A DNA stretch of 64,000 nucleotides from positions 762-64,761 of the forward strand of contig CAMPET010000278.1 in NCBI GenBank assembly GCA_946803715.1, in the 5' to 3' direction. This stretch comes from Beroe ovata (taxonomy: Eukaryota > Ctenophora > Nuda > Beroida > Beroidae). Of this stretch, positions 1 to 11,939 are shown piece by piece. Position 1 is the first letter of the stretch; every line of letters starts with the position of its first letter. A model generated the notes under the pieces. The model did no database searches, was not told where the DNA came from, and saw nothing but the letters and a program-made list of their open reading frames with translations. The position numbers were made by a program, and so were the translations under genes.

Positions 1-2254
1 CTGTGTTTTTCATGAGTGCCGCCAGGTAAGCACTCTTACCACCGGGAGCTGCACACATATCCAGCACTCGCTCTCCTGAAGGAGAGAGAGAGGGGGAGTG
101 TGATATGGAGGGGTGGGGAACGCTGGGGAACGGGAGGGGAAGGGGGGTGGAGAAGGGAACGAAAGAGAGGGGGCCGTAGTCAGAGAGCCAGCCAAAAATA
201 GAGCTATTTCTCAATGAAATGATTTGAAGACTATGATATCCCCGCTTACCAGGTTTCGGGTCAAGTGCCATGACGGGCACGAATGAACTGGCTCCCTGGA
301 GCATGTAATGACCAGCCAGGTATTCAGGGGTCGCACCAAGGGGAACCTGTGTGTTGTACACCACGAGACCAACCTGGGAGGGAGGAGCGGAGTCTTATTT
401 TCAGGAGTTTGTTCGTTTTGTGTCCAGATAAAAGTGAAATTTGCAAAACATCTTGCATTAAATTTATACAGAATTCATAGACTATCGTCTCAATAATGAG
501 ATGCTGAGAATATCAACGTATTCCCGTCGCCAAGAAAAAGGAGATTTCCTCATCTGTGGTTTACCTTGCTCCACTTCCCAATGGGATCGAGATTTACACC
601 TCGGTTGATCAGGGCCTGAGCGAGATCTCTCCTCCGGGTTTTGAGGGAGTTAGCTCGGATTGTAACCGGTCGTTTGTTCTCTTGGGCGTCTGGGAACGAA
701 TAAAAAATGGAGTCAATTACGGGAAAGTGGGAAAAATGGGTTGTGAGGATGTTTGTCAGTTAGGCTTGGAATGACGTAGTTTCTTATATTAACGTACCGA
801 GTAGATCAACAAGTTCTCCGTACGGGAGTATGTCCATGAGCTGTGACATCAGGAAATCGTTGTACTGATAATAACTGCACAGATCTGACTTGAGCACCGC
901 CCTGGGGGGGGTGAAGATTCGGGTGATATATATAAATCGATGTTAGGGTGATCACTGATCACTGATAATTCCAAGTTAGCACTGAAGGAAGCGGTGTCTC
1001 AATGAATCTGAAGTTGAAACCTGTACTCTTTCCTATTTCTTCCTTCTTCTCGAAGTGTTGCGAAATCTGCCAGGATCGCGAGCACCGACTTGATACGATC
1101 ATTCAGTTCCGGCGGCGCCAGTTCACCTAGATAGAACGCTTGGTGAGAAGAGTGGATAAGATTTGAATGAATTCATTGACAGGTGATACCTATCATGGAA
1201 TGGAGAGATCGTTTTACGAGGATCTTTTAACGATTTCAAGGCCCTTTTTGGGCCCTCATAATACTGGTTTAGCAATTCAAACCTTCAGCTTCCCTCTCTT
1301 CCTCCGTAGGCAGACTGAACGTCTGAACTTGCTTTGCCGCCTCCTTTCTCTCAGTCTCGTCTGCTTCAGCTTCCTACACAGAGATTGATTTAACGATCAT
1401 TGATCATTGATCAATTACGAAAATCTGTAGGTATTTTCAACCACAGAGATGCGAAGACAGAACTACAAATCACCTCTTCAGAGCCCTCAGCCCCTTCTTC
1501 ATCATCAGACCCGAAATCATCCTTCAAATCACCATCCTCCCCCTCTTCATCAAAATCATCTCCTGCAGAAGTATTGTGATAATACGAATCGCAAAGAGAA
1601 AATATCGAATCGTTTTATGAACCCAAAAAGTTCGATTGAAATGACGGACTCTTACCCATGATACCCATATCGTCATCGTCATCTTTATGTGATGTAACCT
1701 CTTCAGTGCTGGCTTTCAGCCAAGCTTTGTTCTCATCAAAGCCTGGAGAAACGCAGATGGTTTTCGGTTGTCGAGGGAAAGATGATTAAGGGTTCTAAAA
1801 ACGGTGGTAACAACAAAGATAAGAAAAGAAGAGCAACCTGTAGTCTTCTCGAGAAGAGTATCCTGAAGCTGGTTCAAGTCGTCCAAATCAACCTCTTTGT
1901 CCGCCGCAACCTCTTCCATCTCCACATTTACACTCTCAATGGGAGTTTCCACCTCTTCCTCCTCCTCCTTGGCCACAACCTTCTTTTTCTTCTTCACTCC
2001 ATCGGCGTTTTTGTTTTTCTTCCGTTTCACCGACTTCGTTTCTAGGGGATAAGATGGAAAAGTGAGTGCCTCAATTCGTCGATTAGAGGAAGAATCCTTC
2101 TCTCGTTTGTAAATTCGAGCAAGTCTAGAGTTCCACTTGTTAGCATTGACTCACCTGCATCATCAATGAGATGAACCGGATCTGATTGTCGCTTAGCTTT
2201 CCTCCCTGGACCCTTTTCCTTCCCGATGAGTGCCTTGTCTTTAGCCCTGCCCAT
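1..2254 (-). CDS. NOP2: NOP2/NSUN1 rRNA cytosine-C5 methyltransferase, 5' part (gene runs off the left edge)
   Basis: Minus-strand gene; coding exons in transcript order 2254-2155, 2041-1838, 1742-1656, 1562-1474, 1373-1283, 1126-1021, 901-798, 689-565, 373-250 and 75 to beyond 1. All junctions are GT-AG and the reading frame is continuous across every one. The protein starts MGRAKDKALIGKEKGPGRKA, followed by Lys-rich and acidic tracts, then family blocks LPTEEERE, DLCSYYQYNDF, RRRDLAQALINRGVNLDPIG, TPEYLAGHYMLQGASS, and the SAM-binding motif DMCAAPGGK in the last visible exon. NOP2 is a nucleolar m5C methyltransferase that modifies large-subunit rRNA and is needed for 60S maturation. The TC/PC catalytic cysteines lie outside the window. 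It sits 164 bases downstream of RRP36 on the same strand. Confidence 0.95.
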
Positions 2255-2418
2255 CCCTAACAATGGAGGAGATTATTTAACTTGGCTGAATAGAGAAATC
2301 GTAGTGAGAAAACTAAATACCGTCAAAACTAACATCATCAGGCAGTTGAAAATTGACAATGGGTGGAGAGAACTAAGCTGGTAAAGATTCATAATTAAAA
2401 AGAACTAATTGTAAAGTA

Positions 2419-3143
2419 CTACAAAGATTTCTTATCCTTCTGCAAATTCTTCTTTCTTCTCTTAGCAAGATACTTATCTACTTTACCCTCCTTTTTTAGT
2501 TTATCAAACTTAGATTTGAGTTCCGACTTCCTCATATCACTGCGCTTGGCAAAGTACGGATTCTTCCCTTCCTTAACATTTTCAAAAGCTCGCTTCCTTG
2601 TCTGAGATTTCAGTTTCTGTTTGTCAGTCTTCAACTGATTTGCCTTCTCAGCAGTATTCATTTTATTGATGAGTTTTACAATTTGATCCTTCTGTTTGGG
2701 ATTCTTGCACTTTTTCAATTCATCCTGCAATCTCTCCTTCTCTTCCGATCTGATGTCCGTGATAAACTGATACGAGTTTTGGAAGACGCTCTCCTCGAAT
2801 TTTCCGGAGAGATCGTCAAATCGAGGATCCCGTGTTGTTCGTTTAGCAACTTTGATATCACGGACCACGGAAACTTTCTTCTTTGAGGATGTTTCGCGTG
2901 GGTGACGCTTGTCTGAACGCTTAAAGGTGGTTTGTTTCACGGTGTCAACAGTGGTTTCAGGGTTGTTTGCTTTTTGGGTAAGGGCGTCAAACTTCTTGGA
3001 GCCTGCGGTATTTGACATGGTAACATTTTTTCAGGAAAACGTTCGACAGAGGTTGATTCCTGCAACGATATTCATTCCAACTCACCTATGTTCTCCCTCA
3101 ACTTCAGAAGGTCTCCGATTGATAGTTCCCCTTCCTCAGTCAT
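2419..3143 (-). CDS. RRP36: RRP36 ribosomal RNA processing protein
   Basis: Two exons, 3143-3086 and 3002-2419 (213 aa), intron 83 bases with GT-AG ends. The first exon encodes MTEEGELSIGDLLKLRENI, matching the short N-terminal 'LLKLQ' motif of RRP36. The second contains the family hallmark RDPRFDDLSG, then YQFI.DIR..EKE, NPYFAKRSDMRK, and a very basic C-terminus. RRP36 is a component of the SSU processome acting in early 18S rRNA cleavages in the nucleolus. An in-frame ATG at 3018 would give a plausible but shorter protein; the upstream exon is preferred because it restores the conserved start and splices in frame. The gene lies head-to-tail with NOP2, another nucleolar factor. Confidence 0.93.
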
Positions 3144-3677
3144 TGCGGAACTGTCATTTCTACATGCTCCCTAATAAAAGAGTTAGATCAATATCTGTCT
3201 AAAAACCAGGTTAAATGAAAGTAAACTAAGATCTATCATGTCAGCAGAATTGCCGAAAGTAGGGAACAGGAAACGAGACGGCTTTAAAAAAGCATTATTC
3301 ACAGCAGCAAACATAACAACAATCTTTGAGCTAAGTATTCACATTTCAACTAAAACATGCTTTCAAGGCAAATATAAATTGCCAATGATGATAGCTTCTA
3401 TTGAATTGAGCAAAATTAAGATACCAAAATCTGAAAATAACTTAATTCATATGAATTTTCGAGCAAAATGGGAAGACGTGAACTGTTCAACCAAAGTTTC
3501 CCACTAAGTGGAAAGTGTGAGGAAAGTACCTCAATTAACTGCGCGCGACAAAGCGCGCCCAAAAAGCCGCGCACATGAATTTTCCTTTGACACATAGCAA
3601 ACATTCGCGCCGTACGCAGACACACATTTTGGAGCGTGACGGGCCGAAATTAGCGGGAACACAGTGTCATATCTTCA
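3144..3677. other. intergenic spacer between RRP36 and the NDRG gene
   Basis: No convincing coding region. It holds an AT-rich half and, at about 3540-3625, a CpG-rich patch with repeated GCGCGC, of a kind seen at many places in this window. It should include the RRP36 promoter and the 3' flank of the NDRG gene. Confidence 0.6.
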
Positions 3678-5848
3678 TCAAACGAGGATCGGATCTTGCA
3701 TTTCGAGTGGCTGTTGTTCAACTTTCTTGAACGTTTCCGCTACACAGGCCGGATCAGCTAGACCACACTGTAGCCCCAGCCCAATTCCTGAGACCAGTTC
3801 ATTATCAAATCATGCGACGATCAATTATAATGAACCAAATCAGGAACGTGTCGTTACCTTGAATGAACAGCATCATTGCATGGGAACACTTCTTGGTGGC
3901 TTCCTCCAGTGGCAGCAGATAACACGGACTAGGCTCGACAAGAGTGATGTCTTTACCAGATAGATGCAGCTGTGCTCTAACGTCGACAGTAGCGTCGTTC
4001 CTCCACGACTGACGACCAGATATAACCAGACAGGGGGCCACTGACTTAGCTACAGGTGGGTTTATACGTCGTGAAATTGGGTGTGATGTCATTTCAAGCA
4101 AATGGCATGTCCAAAATGCTACCTCAAACAAGGAAATTCTAGAAATTCCCTAGATGTTCGGTTCAAAGCAGATAGACTCAATATTTTTCTCAATTGGTGC
4201 ACGACGACACGACTTGGCGATGTGTGCTATTTACCGGTGAATTGCGTATCGGGTATGGGAACTCTCCTGTAGAATGATTGCTCGTACTTGATGGCGTTGT
4301 TGATGTTAAGAGAAGTGAGCAGTCGCTCAGTCAGGTAATGCCTGAGATTATATGTCATGGTTATCTCACGCGTTATTTACAGGAATCACGCGTTATTGGA
4401 AGATCTCACGCGTTATTCGCCGAACAGTTCACTACTATGAACGCGTTTCATGTTCTTTTAGGCATCTCTCTGGTATTTATGAGCAAATGAATGACGAATG
4501 TACATTCATAGGTTTTATCAGCATTTCATCAACGCGTTTCATCACGCGTTACACCACGCGTTACACCATGCGTTACCTAGAGTCAGTGAGAATGGGTGTT
4601 GGTGAGGACCGTCTACCGAACTGTTTATCCAGCAAGGTGCTAACAAGTTCGGCTGGAGTCTTGCTCCGCACACCAACAACATCACTCGGCTTCATGATCT
4701 GATTGGAATTCCATTCAGCTATCGCGGAAAAATTCCATCCAGCTATCGCGTTTTGTGGGGCGAAGTTTTAAACCATTGCTGCAGACATGAGTGAACCTTG
4801 TGGTTTGTATCAAAATGGATGAATGAGCATTAAGTTGACATGTCTCAATGACATGAACCCACCAAGTCAGTTATCTTGTCCTGCGTCCACTTTACCCACG
4901 TCTCCGAGTCATTGGTCACCTCCACCAAGATAGCTCCCAGCACGTGTTTTGAGTGTTTCAACATGTACCGCAGAGCTGGGATTGGTCACGTGGTCAGAAT
5001 CACGCGCCACGTGATTTATCACGCGTTATATGTCACATGTTGGAGCTCATGTGACCACTTAGAATAATTAGCTGGTAAGTTTTCTCAAAATCACACATTG
5101 ATTCAATCATTCTCCGACGTATCCTCTCACCGATATTAGCTCCCGCTCCCACACCCAACAACACCATTGACCCAGTAATATTGAGAGCTGACCTCACATG
5201 GGTTATCACGTTTACCAGATCATCCAAACTGGAGTACTCGTTACAGATGTCCCCGGCATCCTCTTCACATCCTGAGACGGGAATAGTGGGTTACAATGTT
5301 ACTTGAGGGCGCTACGCACCGTGGGTCACAATGTTACATGAGGGCGCTGCACACTGGTGTAAGTTAAGGAGAATTGAACCCGCGCCGCGCAGAGCCATGT
5401 CTTTAGCTGAGGCAAGGGTAAACTGAACAAATTGAAGCGAAAAAGAACCCTTATCCTTAAAGTGACGACAGCAATTCCCCAACTTTTTTGAATCGAGTGA
5501 CCTCCTAAGCAGCTACAATTTCCCAACATTTCTGTGACTTTGACTTTACCGGGAAGGTCGATGTGGTAGGTGACAAACTGGGAGAAGAATCTGGCCGCCT
5601 CCTCCCCTGAATTCTCCAGAGTCTTGAACTGGGACTCGTGATCAAATCCAAAGTCGTGGAGTGTTATAAGTGGAGCTAGTCTGGCGTTGGTGCGCTCCCC
5701 CATTATAGACACGTTCACAGGGCCTGGGGAATGTGGAGAATATGACTTGGATCAATCTCAAGCGTTTTAAGAAAAACAAGAGATGATAAAGAAGCAGTGA
5801 TCTGAGGAAGCGACGATATGGCGTGTCAGTTTTGTTGCCATGGCCCAT
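3678..5848 (-). CDS. NDRG-family protein (N-myc downstream regulated; inactive alpha/beta hydrolase fold)
   Basis: Exons in transcript order: 5848-5815, 5723-5550, 5271-5131, 4975-4863, 4698-4610, 4341-4235, 4049-3858, 3787-3678; the sum is 960 bases, in frame, 319 aa. Family signatures are TDTPYR.VNV near the start (compare ETPYG.VHV), LITLHDFGFDHESQF, FVTYHIDLPG, SLDDL, and LLGVGAGANI, the nucleophile elbow without the catalytic Ser, as in known NDRGs. The C-terminal part has APCLVISGRQS and ends FIQGIGLGLQCGL. NDRG proteins act in stress and vesicle pathways without known hydrolase activity. Two points are weaker: the donor after exon 5 (GTCCTC at 4609-4604; a better-looking GT at 4616 breaks the frame) and the short first exon (donor GTCGCT). 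The usual NDRG N-terminus is longer, so an upstream exon may be missing. The start faces the GAPVD1-like gene. Confidence 0.85.
4368..4576. repeat. ACGCGT-rich degenerate repeat in an NDRG intron
   Basis: Roughly seven copies of a motif around ACGCGTTA / ACGCGTTT, irregularly spaced, inside the intron 4342-4609. Further ACGCGTG motifs occur at 5884-5950 in front of the gene. Confidence 0.6.
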
Positions 5849-5995
5849 GATGCGAAACAAATTCTGTTGCGTGACTCATTCTCACGCGTGAGTCATTTCC
5901 ACACGTGACACGACCTGACCTGTGCGTGAGAACCAACGCGTGACTCATCATTCTCACAGCGTGACTCACCACAATTCGTATCAACTCTGACATGN
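5849..5995. promoter_or_regulatory. putative divergent promoter region, NDRG (-) / GAPVD1-like (+)
   Basis: The two genes diverge from here. The stretch carries several TCACGCGTGA / CACGTGA type palindromic motifs (5882-5950). The call rests only on gene orientation and motif density. A one-base n at 5995 marks a possible assembly join, so the true spacing is uncertain. Confidence 0.3.
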
Positions 5996-5996
5996 G

Positions 5997-8900
5997 ACAC
6001 CACTCTGTCAGACAGTTTTGACAACAATGTCAATAATGAAGTGATGTATGAAGGGTACCAGTACACGCACCAAGACATGAGGAGCGGGTGTGCATTCGCT
6101 CTACAGGCGTGCACAGCTGAATCCAACTGTCAAAAGGTAGCACGTTTCTATGGTAACGTTCATACTTATATCGCAATAAGTTCATCCGTCATTTCATGTC
6201 AACTTGAAACTTCCTTCATGATTTGAACTGTCAACAGCCCCTTATCATCACCATAACCCCCACCCCTAATTTTAACCTCGTCTACTTGTATACGTGAGCC
6301 TATATGCTATGACATGTGTGAAATACACCATATTTATACGGATACTATCACTTATCACCTNAGGGCACCCCTAGAGACGGTCTTCACGACGGCGGTGATG
6401 GACGATACCACCACGGAGTTCACTGCCTCCTCGTCGCCAGGGAGGAGGGAGATAATCGAGGAGATCGTGACGACACCCCGATCTGATGAGGTCATGATGT
6501 CCACCACCAGTCCGATCGTTACCCGGGGTGTGCCTGAAACCGAGGTTACCACTGCGCGAGCAATCGTAACCCCGATACGAGAGGAGGAGGGAGCGACTGA
6601 GACACCTCCGTCCAGTGTTTCGTCCACCCCGTCCCTTCCCCCGACCGAGACACCCTCCGTTCCGCCGACATCTACTGCGACACCAACGCCCGCTGAGGAG
6701 ACGACTGTTCCGTGCGAGAACGTCACCGGAATGTCGATAACAACGGAGGAAAGTGGAACTGCTGACGTCATCACAACCCAGTCCTCGACTGTTGAGGGTG
6801 TCGAGACACAGGCTACCACAAAGACTCCGTCGCAAGAAGATGCTAAGACGAAGATAACCATTGATTCTACTGGAACACAAACCAGGATACGCATTAGGTA
6901 AAATTCAAAGGATTTTGAGAAACCTCTAGGTTTCGTCCTTCCCTCACTACTTTCATTTACACTTTTCATATTATAATCGTTGTTTCAGGTCTACCTCACC
7001 GAGGCGAGTTCGTCCCCTGACGACAGAGGAGTCTCCCACTCGTACCGCCCCGCCTGATCCGTTCTCAACGNAGTCGGTCAAATGCAGGATTTATAGTTTC
7101 ATTCCAACAGATGGCGCAGATTGCATCACACCGCGCATCGATTCAGATGACAATAGAGCAGACAGCAAGGCTGATCCTGTGAAATTGCACACCTCGGAAA
7201 TGCACACCTCGGAAATGCACACCTCGGAAATGCACACCTCTGCGTCGTGTACAGGGAATTCCGCAGCTGCTCTTGACGCTGAGTCCTCTGATTCAGGCTT
7301 TGCTCCAGGTTCTTAAGGACATCAACACTGAGTTTCTCTTCTGTTTTCCATTATCTATAATGCATGTATGTATACATCAATATTTTCCTTTTTCAAAGAC
7401 TCCTTCATTTGACCTTTCTTTGTATTTCAGGAAGTTCGATCGAAAGTAGTCTAAGTATGGGTCACCGCCCCACAATACTACGGGTCAACATGAACACCAA
7501 AACGGGGGGTTTCTTCTACGAGCCGACAGATACAGAGACGCCAGTCCTGCCCCGTAACACAAGTTACGGTGCTGTTAGTCTCAGCAGGTTCGGGAGTGAG
7601 GGAGGGGGAGGGCATCCCGGTGAAGATGTCCCCATAGATATCATCAGCTCGGAGTTTGTGTACCAGGTGGGTCCAAATGTGGGATTTTGGGAGGGGGTGA
7701 GTTCGGGGCTAAATAATTGAGATGGATCTGGAATAAGATTATTTCGAGTTTCTGCTGGGAGTGAGAAGTGAATGTTTCCAATGAGTCATGCTATCGAATA
7801 CTGGCATAGAATCATGCTATCAAATACTGCAATAACTTCGATTGATTCATCCAAGTTCCACAATGAAATCAGTAAATTTTCCTAAACCACATCGAGTTTT
7901 TCACGGAGTCATCAGGTAATACATACCTACATTTCCTCAAGTCAATTTCACAACCCTGAATATGCCAGTGCAGGCGTGTTGAATAACAGAATTTATCATC
8001 AGTTTAGTAATACGATACTAGTTCTGTGTCGCTTACTTCACAAAAAATGTATTTCTTTTGAAAAACAAGCGTCACCTTATTACACTGGAATTGTTATGTG
8101 TGAGTCTTATTTCAAAATGAATAATTCATATTAGGAACAAATCTCCTTCATTACTCATTTTCCCATTTTTACTCAGAGCACGAATGTAAGACCTACAGTA
8201 ACGGAGGATAAAATCGTACAAAACGCGATAAACAAGCTGAAAATCGCATTCTCTCTCTTCCCACACTTCTACAAATCGTACTATCCCAGAATTGGGTCCA
8301 CTGCCCCCACCACCACCATTGATCTTATCAGGTAAACGAGATTTATCAGAAAAAACTATTTTTCGTGAAATCTTACCTCACTCGATACTCTTGATGACGT
8401 GATGTAAGATTACAGCCCATTATACAGCGTTCTGAATAGATCGAAATACTATCGATGAACGACAATCATTAGTTGGTGTTTAAGATGGAAGAAGTTCGGA
8501 ATAGTTTGAAGATTTTCTATCAAAAACACCGCTCATTTCCTCAGTTTATCGCCCGGCACGGGAACTACTGCTCTCGTTCTTGATGATGAACAGACATCGG
8601 ACCACAAACAACTCCTTGAATACCTACACAGGTGGGTTTAGAGTTAGGGGGTGAGGGGTGGGTGGATGAGTGGGGAGTGTGGGGGTGGGTGAGGGGTGAG
8701 GCTGAGGAGTGAGTGGGGGTGAGAGTGGAGTGTATATTGAGTGTATAGGTATCTAGTAGATGCGTTGAGGGTAATAGACCCAATAGAGAATCCTGAATGT
8801 GGAGACGGGAAGACGAAATGACAATTGAGATTCATGTTCGTACATAAGCAATTAGCATGCAGGCAGTAACTCTTGTACCTTATTCTCTTTCATAATGAAA

Positions 8901-10741
8901 TGAATTAGCAGACTTTTATTGAATTACACTCATGTAACATGTCTCTTATCAGTGAATACACGGACGCTACTCTGCATAACGGGAAGAACGCAGTACAAAT
9001 CGAGCAGGCAATCATAGCACTGAGGCAGTTACCGCCAAAGTTGTTAGTTAGGAATTGTTCATTCCTGCTATATTCATTCGACGCTTTGGAGCAGATATTT
9101 CAGCCCGATATTCAACTTTAACCCGTCTCCCTGTTCCAGTTTACCCAACGTTCTGCTGAAGTTGGAAGAATACAACGCATCACAGGCAGAGTATATCCAC
9201 TATTTGATGGAAAAGAAGTGTGAACTTCTGAGAACGAAAGAGTATCTGTCAAGGGTTCAGACAGCGCTGGAAATAAAACACGACTTCTTCTACCAAACCC
9301 TTGCTTCGCTTGTGATACAGAGCTTCCTAAAGGGTCTTGATGAACAGGTTAGGGCTGGGAAAGTATTCTCTTTCCTCTTTTTCCTTTATCTATATGTGAT
9401 TTTGTCCGTTAGTGACGCACATATACAATAAGTTAATCCCAATTGCAGTTTAAATACTATCGGGAAAGACAGAAAGAGACTATGATGGCGGATGAACAAA
9501 GTGAAATATACAACGAGTTCATTGATTTTGTCACTGAAAGGATGGATAGTGATATCACAATTCAATCGTTAGGTTTGTGCAAGCTCAGCGATGAATGGCG
9601 CAAGATGCATGTTTTGTAATCATATACGTATCGCGCGGTGAGATTGAAGCGTAACAAGATCCTTGAAAACGCGCGTTACGGAGCCGCGCACGGCACGCGC
9701 GCTGGGCAGCGCGTCTTATGTCATCTTTGGCATGTGACTCACGAATCACTCCCTCATATCACACACAACAATTAACGAATCTTCCAGCTATAAATCACAG
9801 CGGCTGTGACGAGAGGGAGTGTGCCAGTAACGAGTGTACAGCTGTCGAGAATCACAGGAACGAAGTACTGCGTCATGCCGAGATAGGATTCTTCAATCAT
9901 GTTTTCTATTCGACCTTTCTACCCAATGGAGAAGCCCAGAAACAGAGAGACAGGTCCAAGCCAATTTCTCGCTTCCTTTATCTTCTTACCTATTGCTTTC
10001 ATTGTCATTCTCTATCCCATTTCATTCGGTGAAATTCATTTGTTATCATAATGTAAAGTTTAAACTGATCAATCGGTTTCAGTGTTTTCCGAGAGAATCT
10101 AAGAGAACTCCAAAGTGCTGCTACTTTGAACCACCCTGACATACTGATTCCAGCAAAGTATCACAACGAAGCCCCTTGGCTGCCTGCTCAGCGCCACTTA
10201 GCCACTTTACCCGCTTTCAAGAGCCCAAGTGGCAAACTGTCGTGCATCATGAACTGTGTGTTCACTATCTTCAAGCTTCTGTTCGTTGGGGCTAGCGGTC
10301 AAACAATTCTAGACGGGAAAACTGATGATAGCTCTGTCCCAGGTAAAAGAAAGGGGTGAAAAGTAGGACCATCTCCGCCTATCTTATGAATTGTCCGATA
10401 ACCCAATGTTCTGTTACAGGCGCTGACGACCTGCTCCCAGTGTTGATCTATGTAATCATACATGCAAACCCGCCCAATCTCCTCTCAACCATAGATTTCA
10501 TCGACAACTTCACTCCTCGCGGTATCACTGGCCAGGTAAAGTAGAATTAAGTCGAGCATTGCATTGTCCATTTCTGTTTTTTGTACTCTGTACTGTCCTT
10601 TTCAATATTAGGATATTTCACAAATTTAACCTGTATTTCAAAGGTTTTAACCCATCGTTTCAGGACCAGTATATGCTGATGCAGTTTAGGGGGGCGGTGG
10701 AGTTTATCAAGTCAATGCTCCACAAGAATCCGCGATCATGA
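5997..10741 (+). CDS. GAPVD1: GAPVD1-like VPS9-domain Rab5 guanine nucleotide exchange factor (RasGAP part not seen)
   Basis: Best exons: about 5997-6136 (uncertain), about 6364-6897, 6989-7308, 7431-7666, 8177-8331, 8545-8631, 8953-9039, 9140-9347, 9449-9572, 9788-9953, 10083-10342, 10420-10535, 10664-10741. From 6989 on the frame is continuous. The first half is Ser/Thr/Pro-rich and disordered. The second half matches the GAPVD1/RME-6 C-terminus: EYNASQAEYIHYL, FYSTFLPNGEAQKQRD, EAPWLPAQ, then the VPS9 core PGADDLLPVLIYVIIHANPP with the exchange Asp, ending MQFRGAVEFIK. The family activates Rab5 on endocytic membranes. The N-terminal RasGAP domain of GAPVD1 is absent upstream, where the NDRG gene begins on the other strand; it is either lost or fell out at the single-n joins (5995, 6361, 7071). 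One donor (9040, GTTGTT) is weak. Confidence 0.82.
7186..7240 (+). repeat. 15-base coding tandem repeat, about 3.7 copies
   Basis: Unit TGCACACCTCGGAAA at 7186, 7201 and 7216 plus a partial copy to 7240. It encodes repeated HTSEM within the GAPVD1-like disordered region. The copies are identical, so copy number may vary between individuals. Confidence 0.9.
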
Positions 10742-11939
10742 AATCGCAAGTTTATCATACACAGAGCATGGGAGTAATTTGAATTGACATTCTCACAGAT
10801 TGAGACGCCCGGTGCGAAAATGAGTAACTTTGATTTTGTTTTTGGCTAATAAGTGATAATTAATCGGACAAAGTTCAATCGGCAGTTTTGTTTAGGAGGG
10901 GTAAATTGAGGTGTGACGGTTTTTGGTTATGGATTAAAATGTGAACTTTGGTGTTATCGCCAGATAACATGAAACTTTGTACCGATTTCTTTGAAAATAA
11001 ATGGTGATTTATGGCGTATTGTATGTTCTGTTTTGTTGAATCAAATAAATGTTGAATTATCGTAGCTGAAACAGTGAATTTTAATGAGTTTACTTTCTTG
11101 ATTCAGTTTGCAGTCGCTGTGCAACTGCAATGCAAGTCACAAGTGCACATGTGCATATTGCGCGCGGCGCGACGGTAGGGAGAAATCCAAATATTGCTGT
11201 AATTGTTCAATGCAAATGATCGTAATAAAACTGAATCCAAGGCAAATGATCGTAATGATGCTGAATCCAATAAAATCATAGTTCATGCTTGTTGAATCAA
11301 AATCAATGTTATGATAATTGACGCGCCGCGCATAGCTTTTGAATTGTCATTCAGTTTTGAATTCCTGCGCAGTGTGTTTGCTCCTATAGCAACTTCTCGT
11401 CGATGACATCGTTTCTATAGCTTCACGAGGTTCGAAATTTGTTGCTACTTTTGGTAAATTGCCCCCAATCCTAGATGCTCCAAGGTTTTACTTTGCCAAT
11501 GGCTAAGTTGTCATAGTGTAGCTACTATTAAGTCTGGAGCGGCTCTTATGGAGCTTCGATTGAAAACAAATGATTTATTTTGAGATTGTTGAACAATCCT
11601 TTTTCGATTCTTTACCAAACAATTTGACTCGGCATATCTGCATAATATCATTCTAGATCTTTGGCATAGTTAAAGAATTATGAAGTGGGTGTATTTGTCT
11701 GGGATTATTGCAAAATCAGTTGTAACGTTATGAGTTTTGGCATTAATAGTGGGATGCCCATGAAAGATCATCACGGACTTTTGTTCTTGATGCCGTGCAA
11801 TGTGGACAATCTAAATCTGTGCATAAATAGCTGCTGAAAACGATTTTTGATAAGCTAGTAGTAGTTCTATATTAAGAGCAGTGAGTCCAAGTGAATTTTT
11901 CAAAAATCACATTTGTTAATTGTAATAGGGTGAGTAGAG
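10742..11939. other. intergenic region between GAPVD1-like and DRC4
   Basis: No gene seen. A polyadenylation signal follows the stop (10996). A 30-base sequence is tandemly duplicated at 11212-11241 and 11242-11270. Short CpG-rich patches lie at 11158-11172 and 11318-11330. The right end should hold the DRC4 promoter. Confidence 0.6.
10996..11001 (+). terminator. polyadenylation signal AATAAA of the GAPVD1-like gene
   Basis: Canonical AATAAA 255 bases after the stop at 10741; a second AATAAA lies about 45 bases further on. Confidence 0.5.

Noticed and set aside
6355-6969. Long minus-strand frames opposite the Thr/Pro-rich GAPVD1 exon
   Set aside because: Shadow of a biased-composition coding exon on the plus strand; no splice or homology support.
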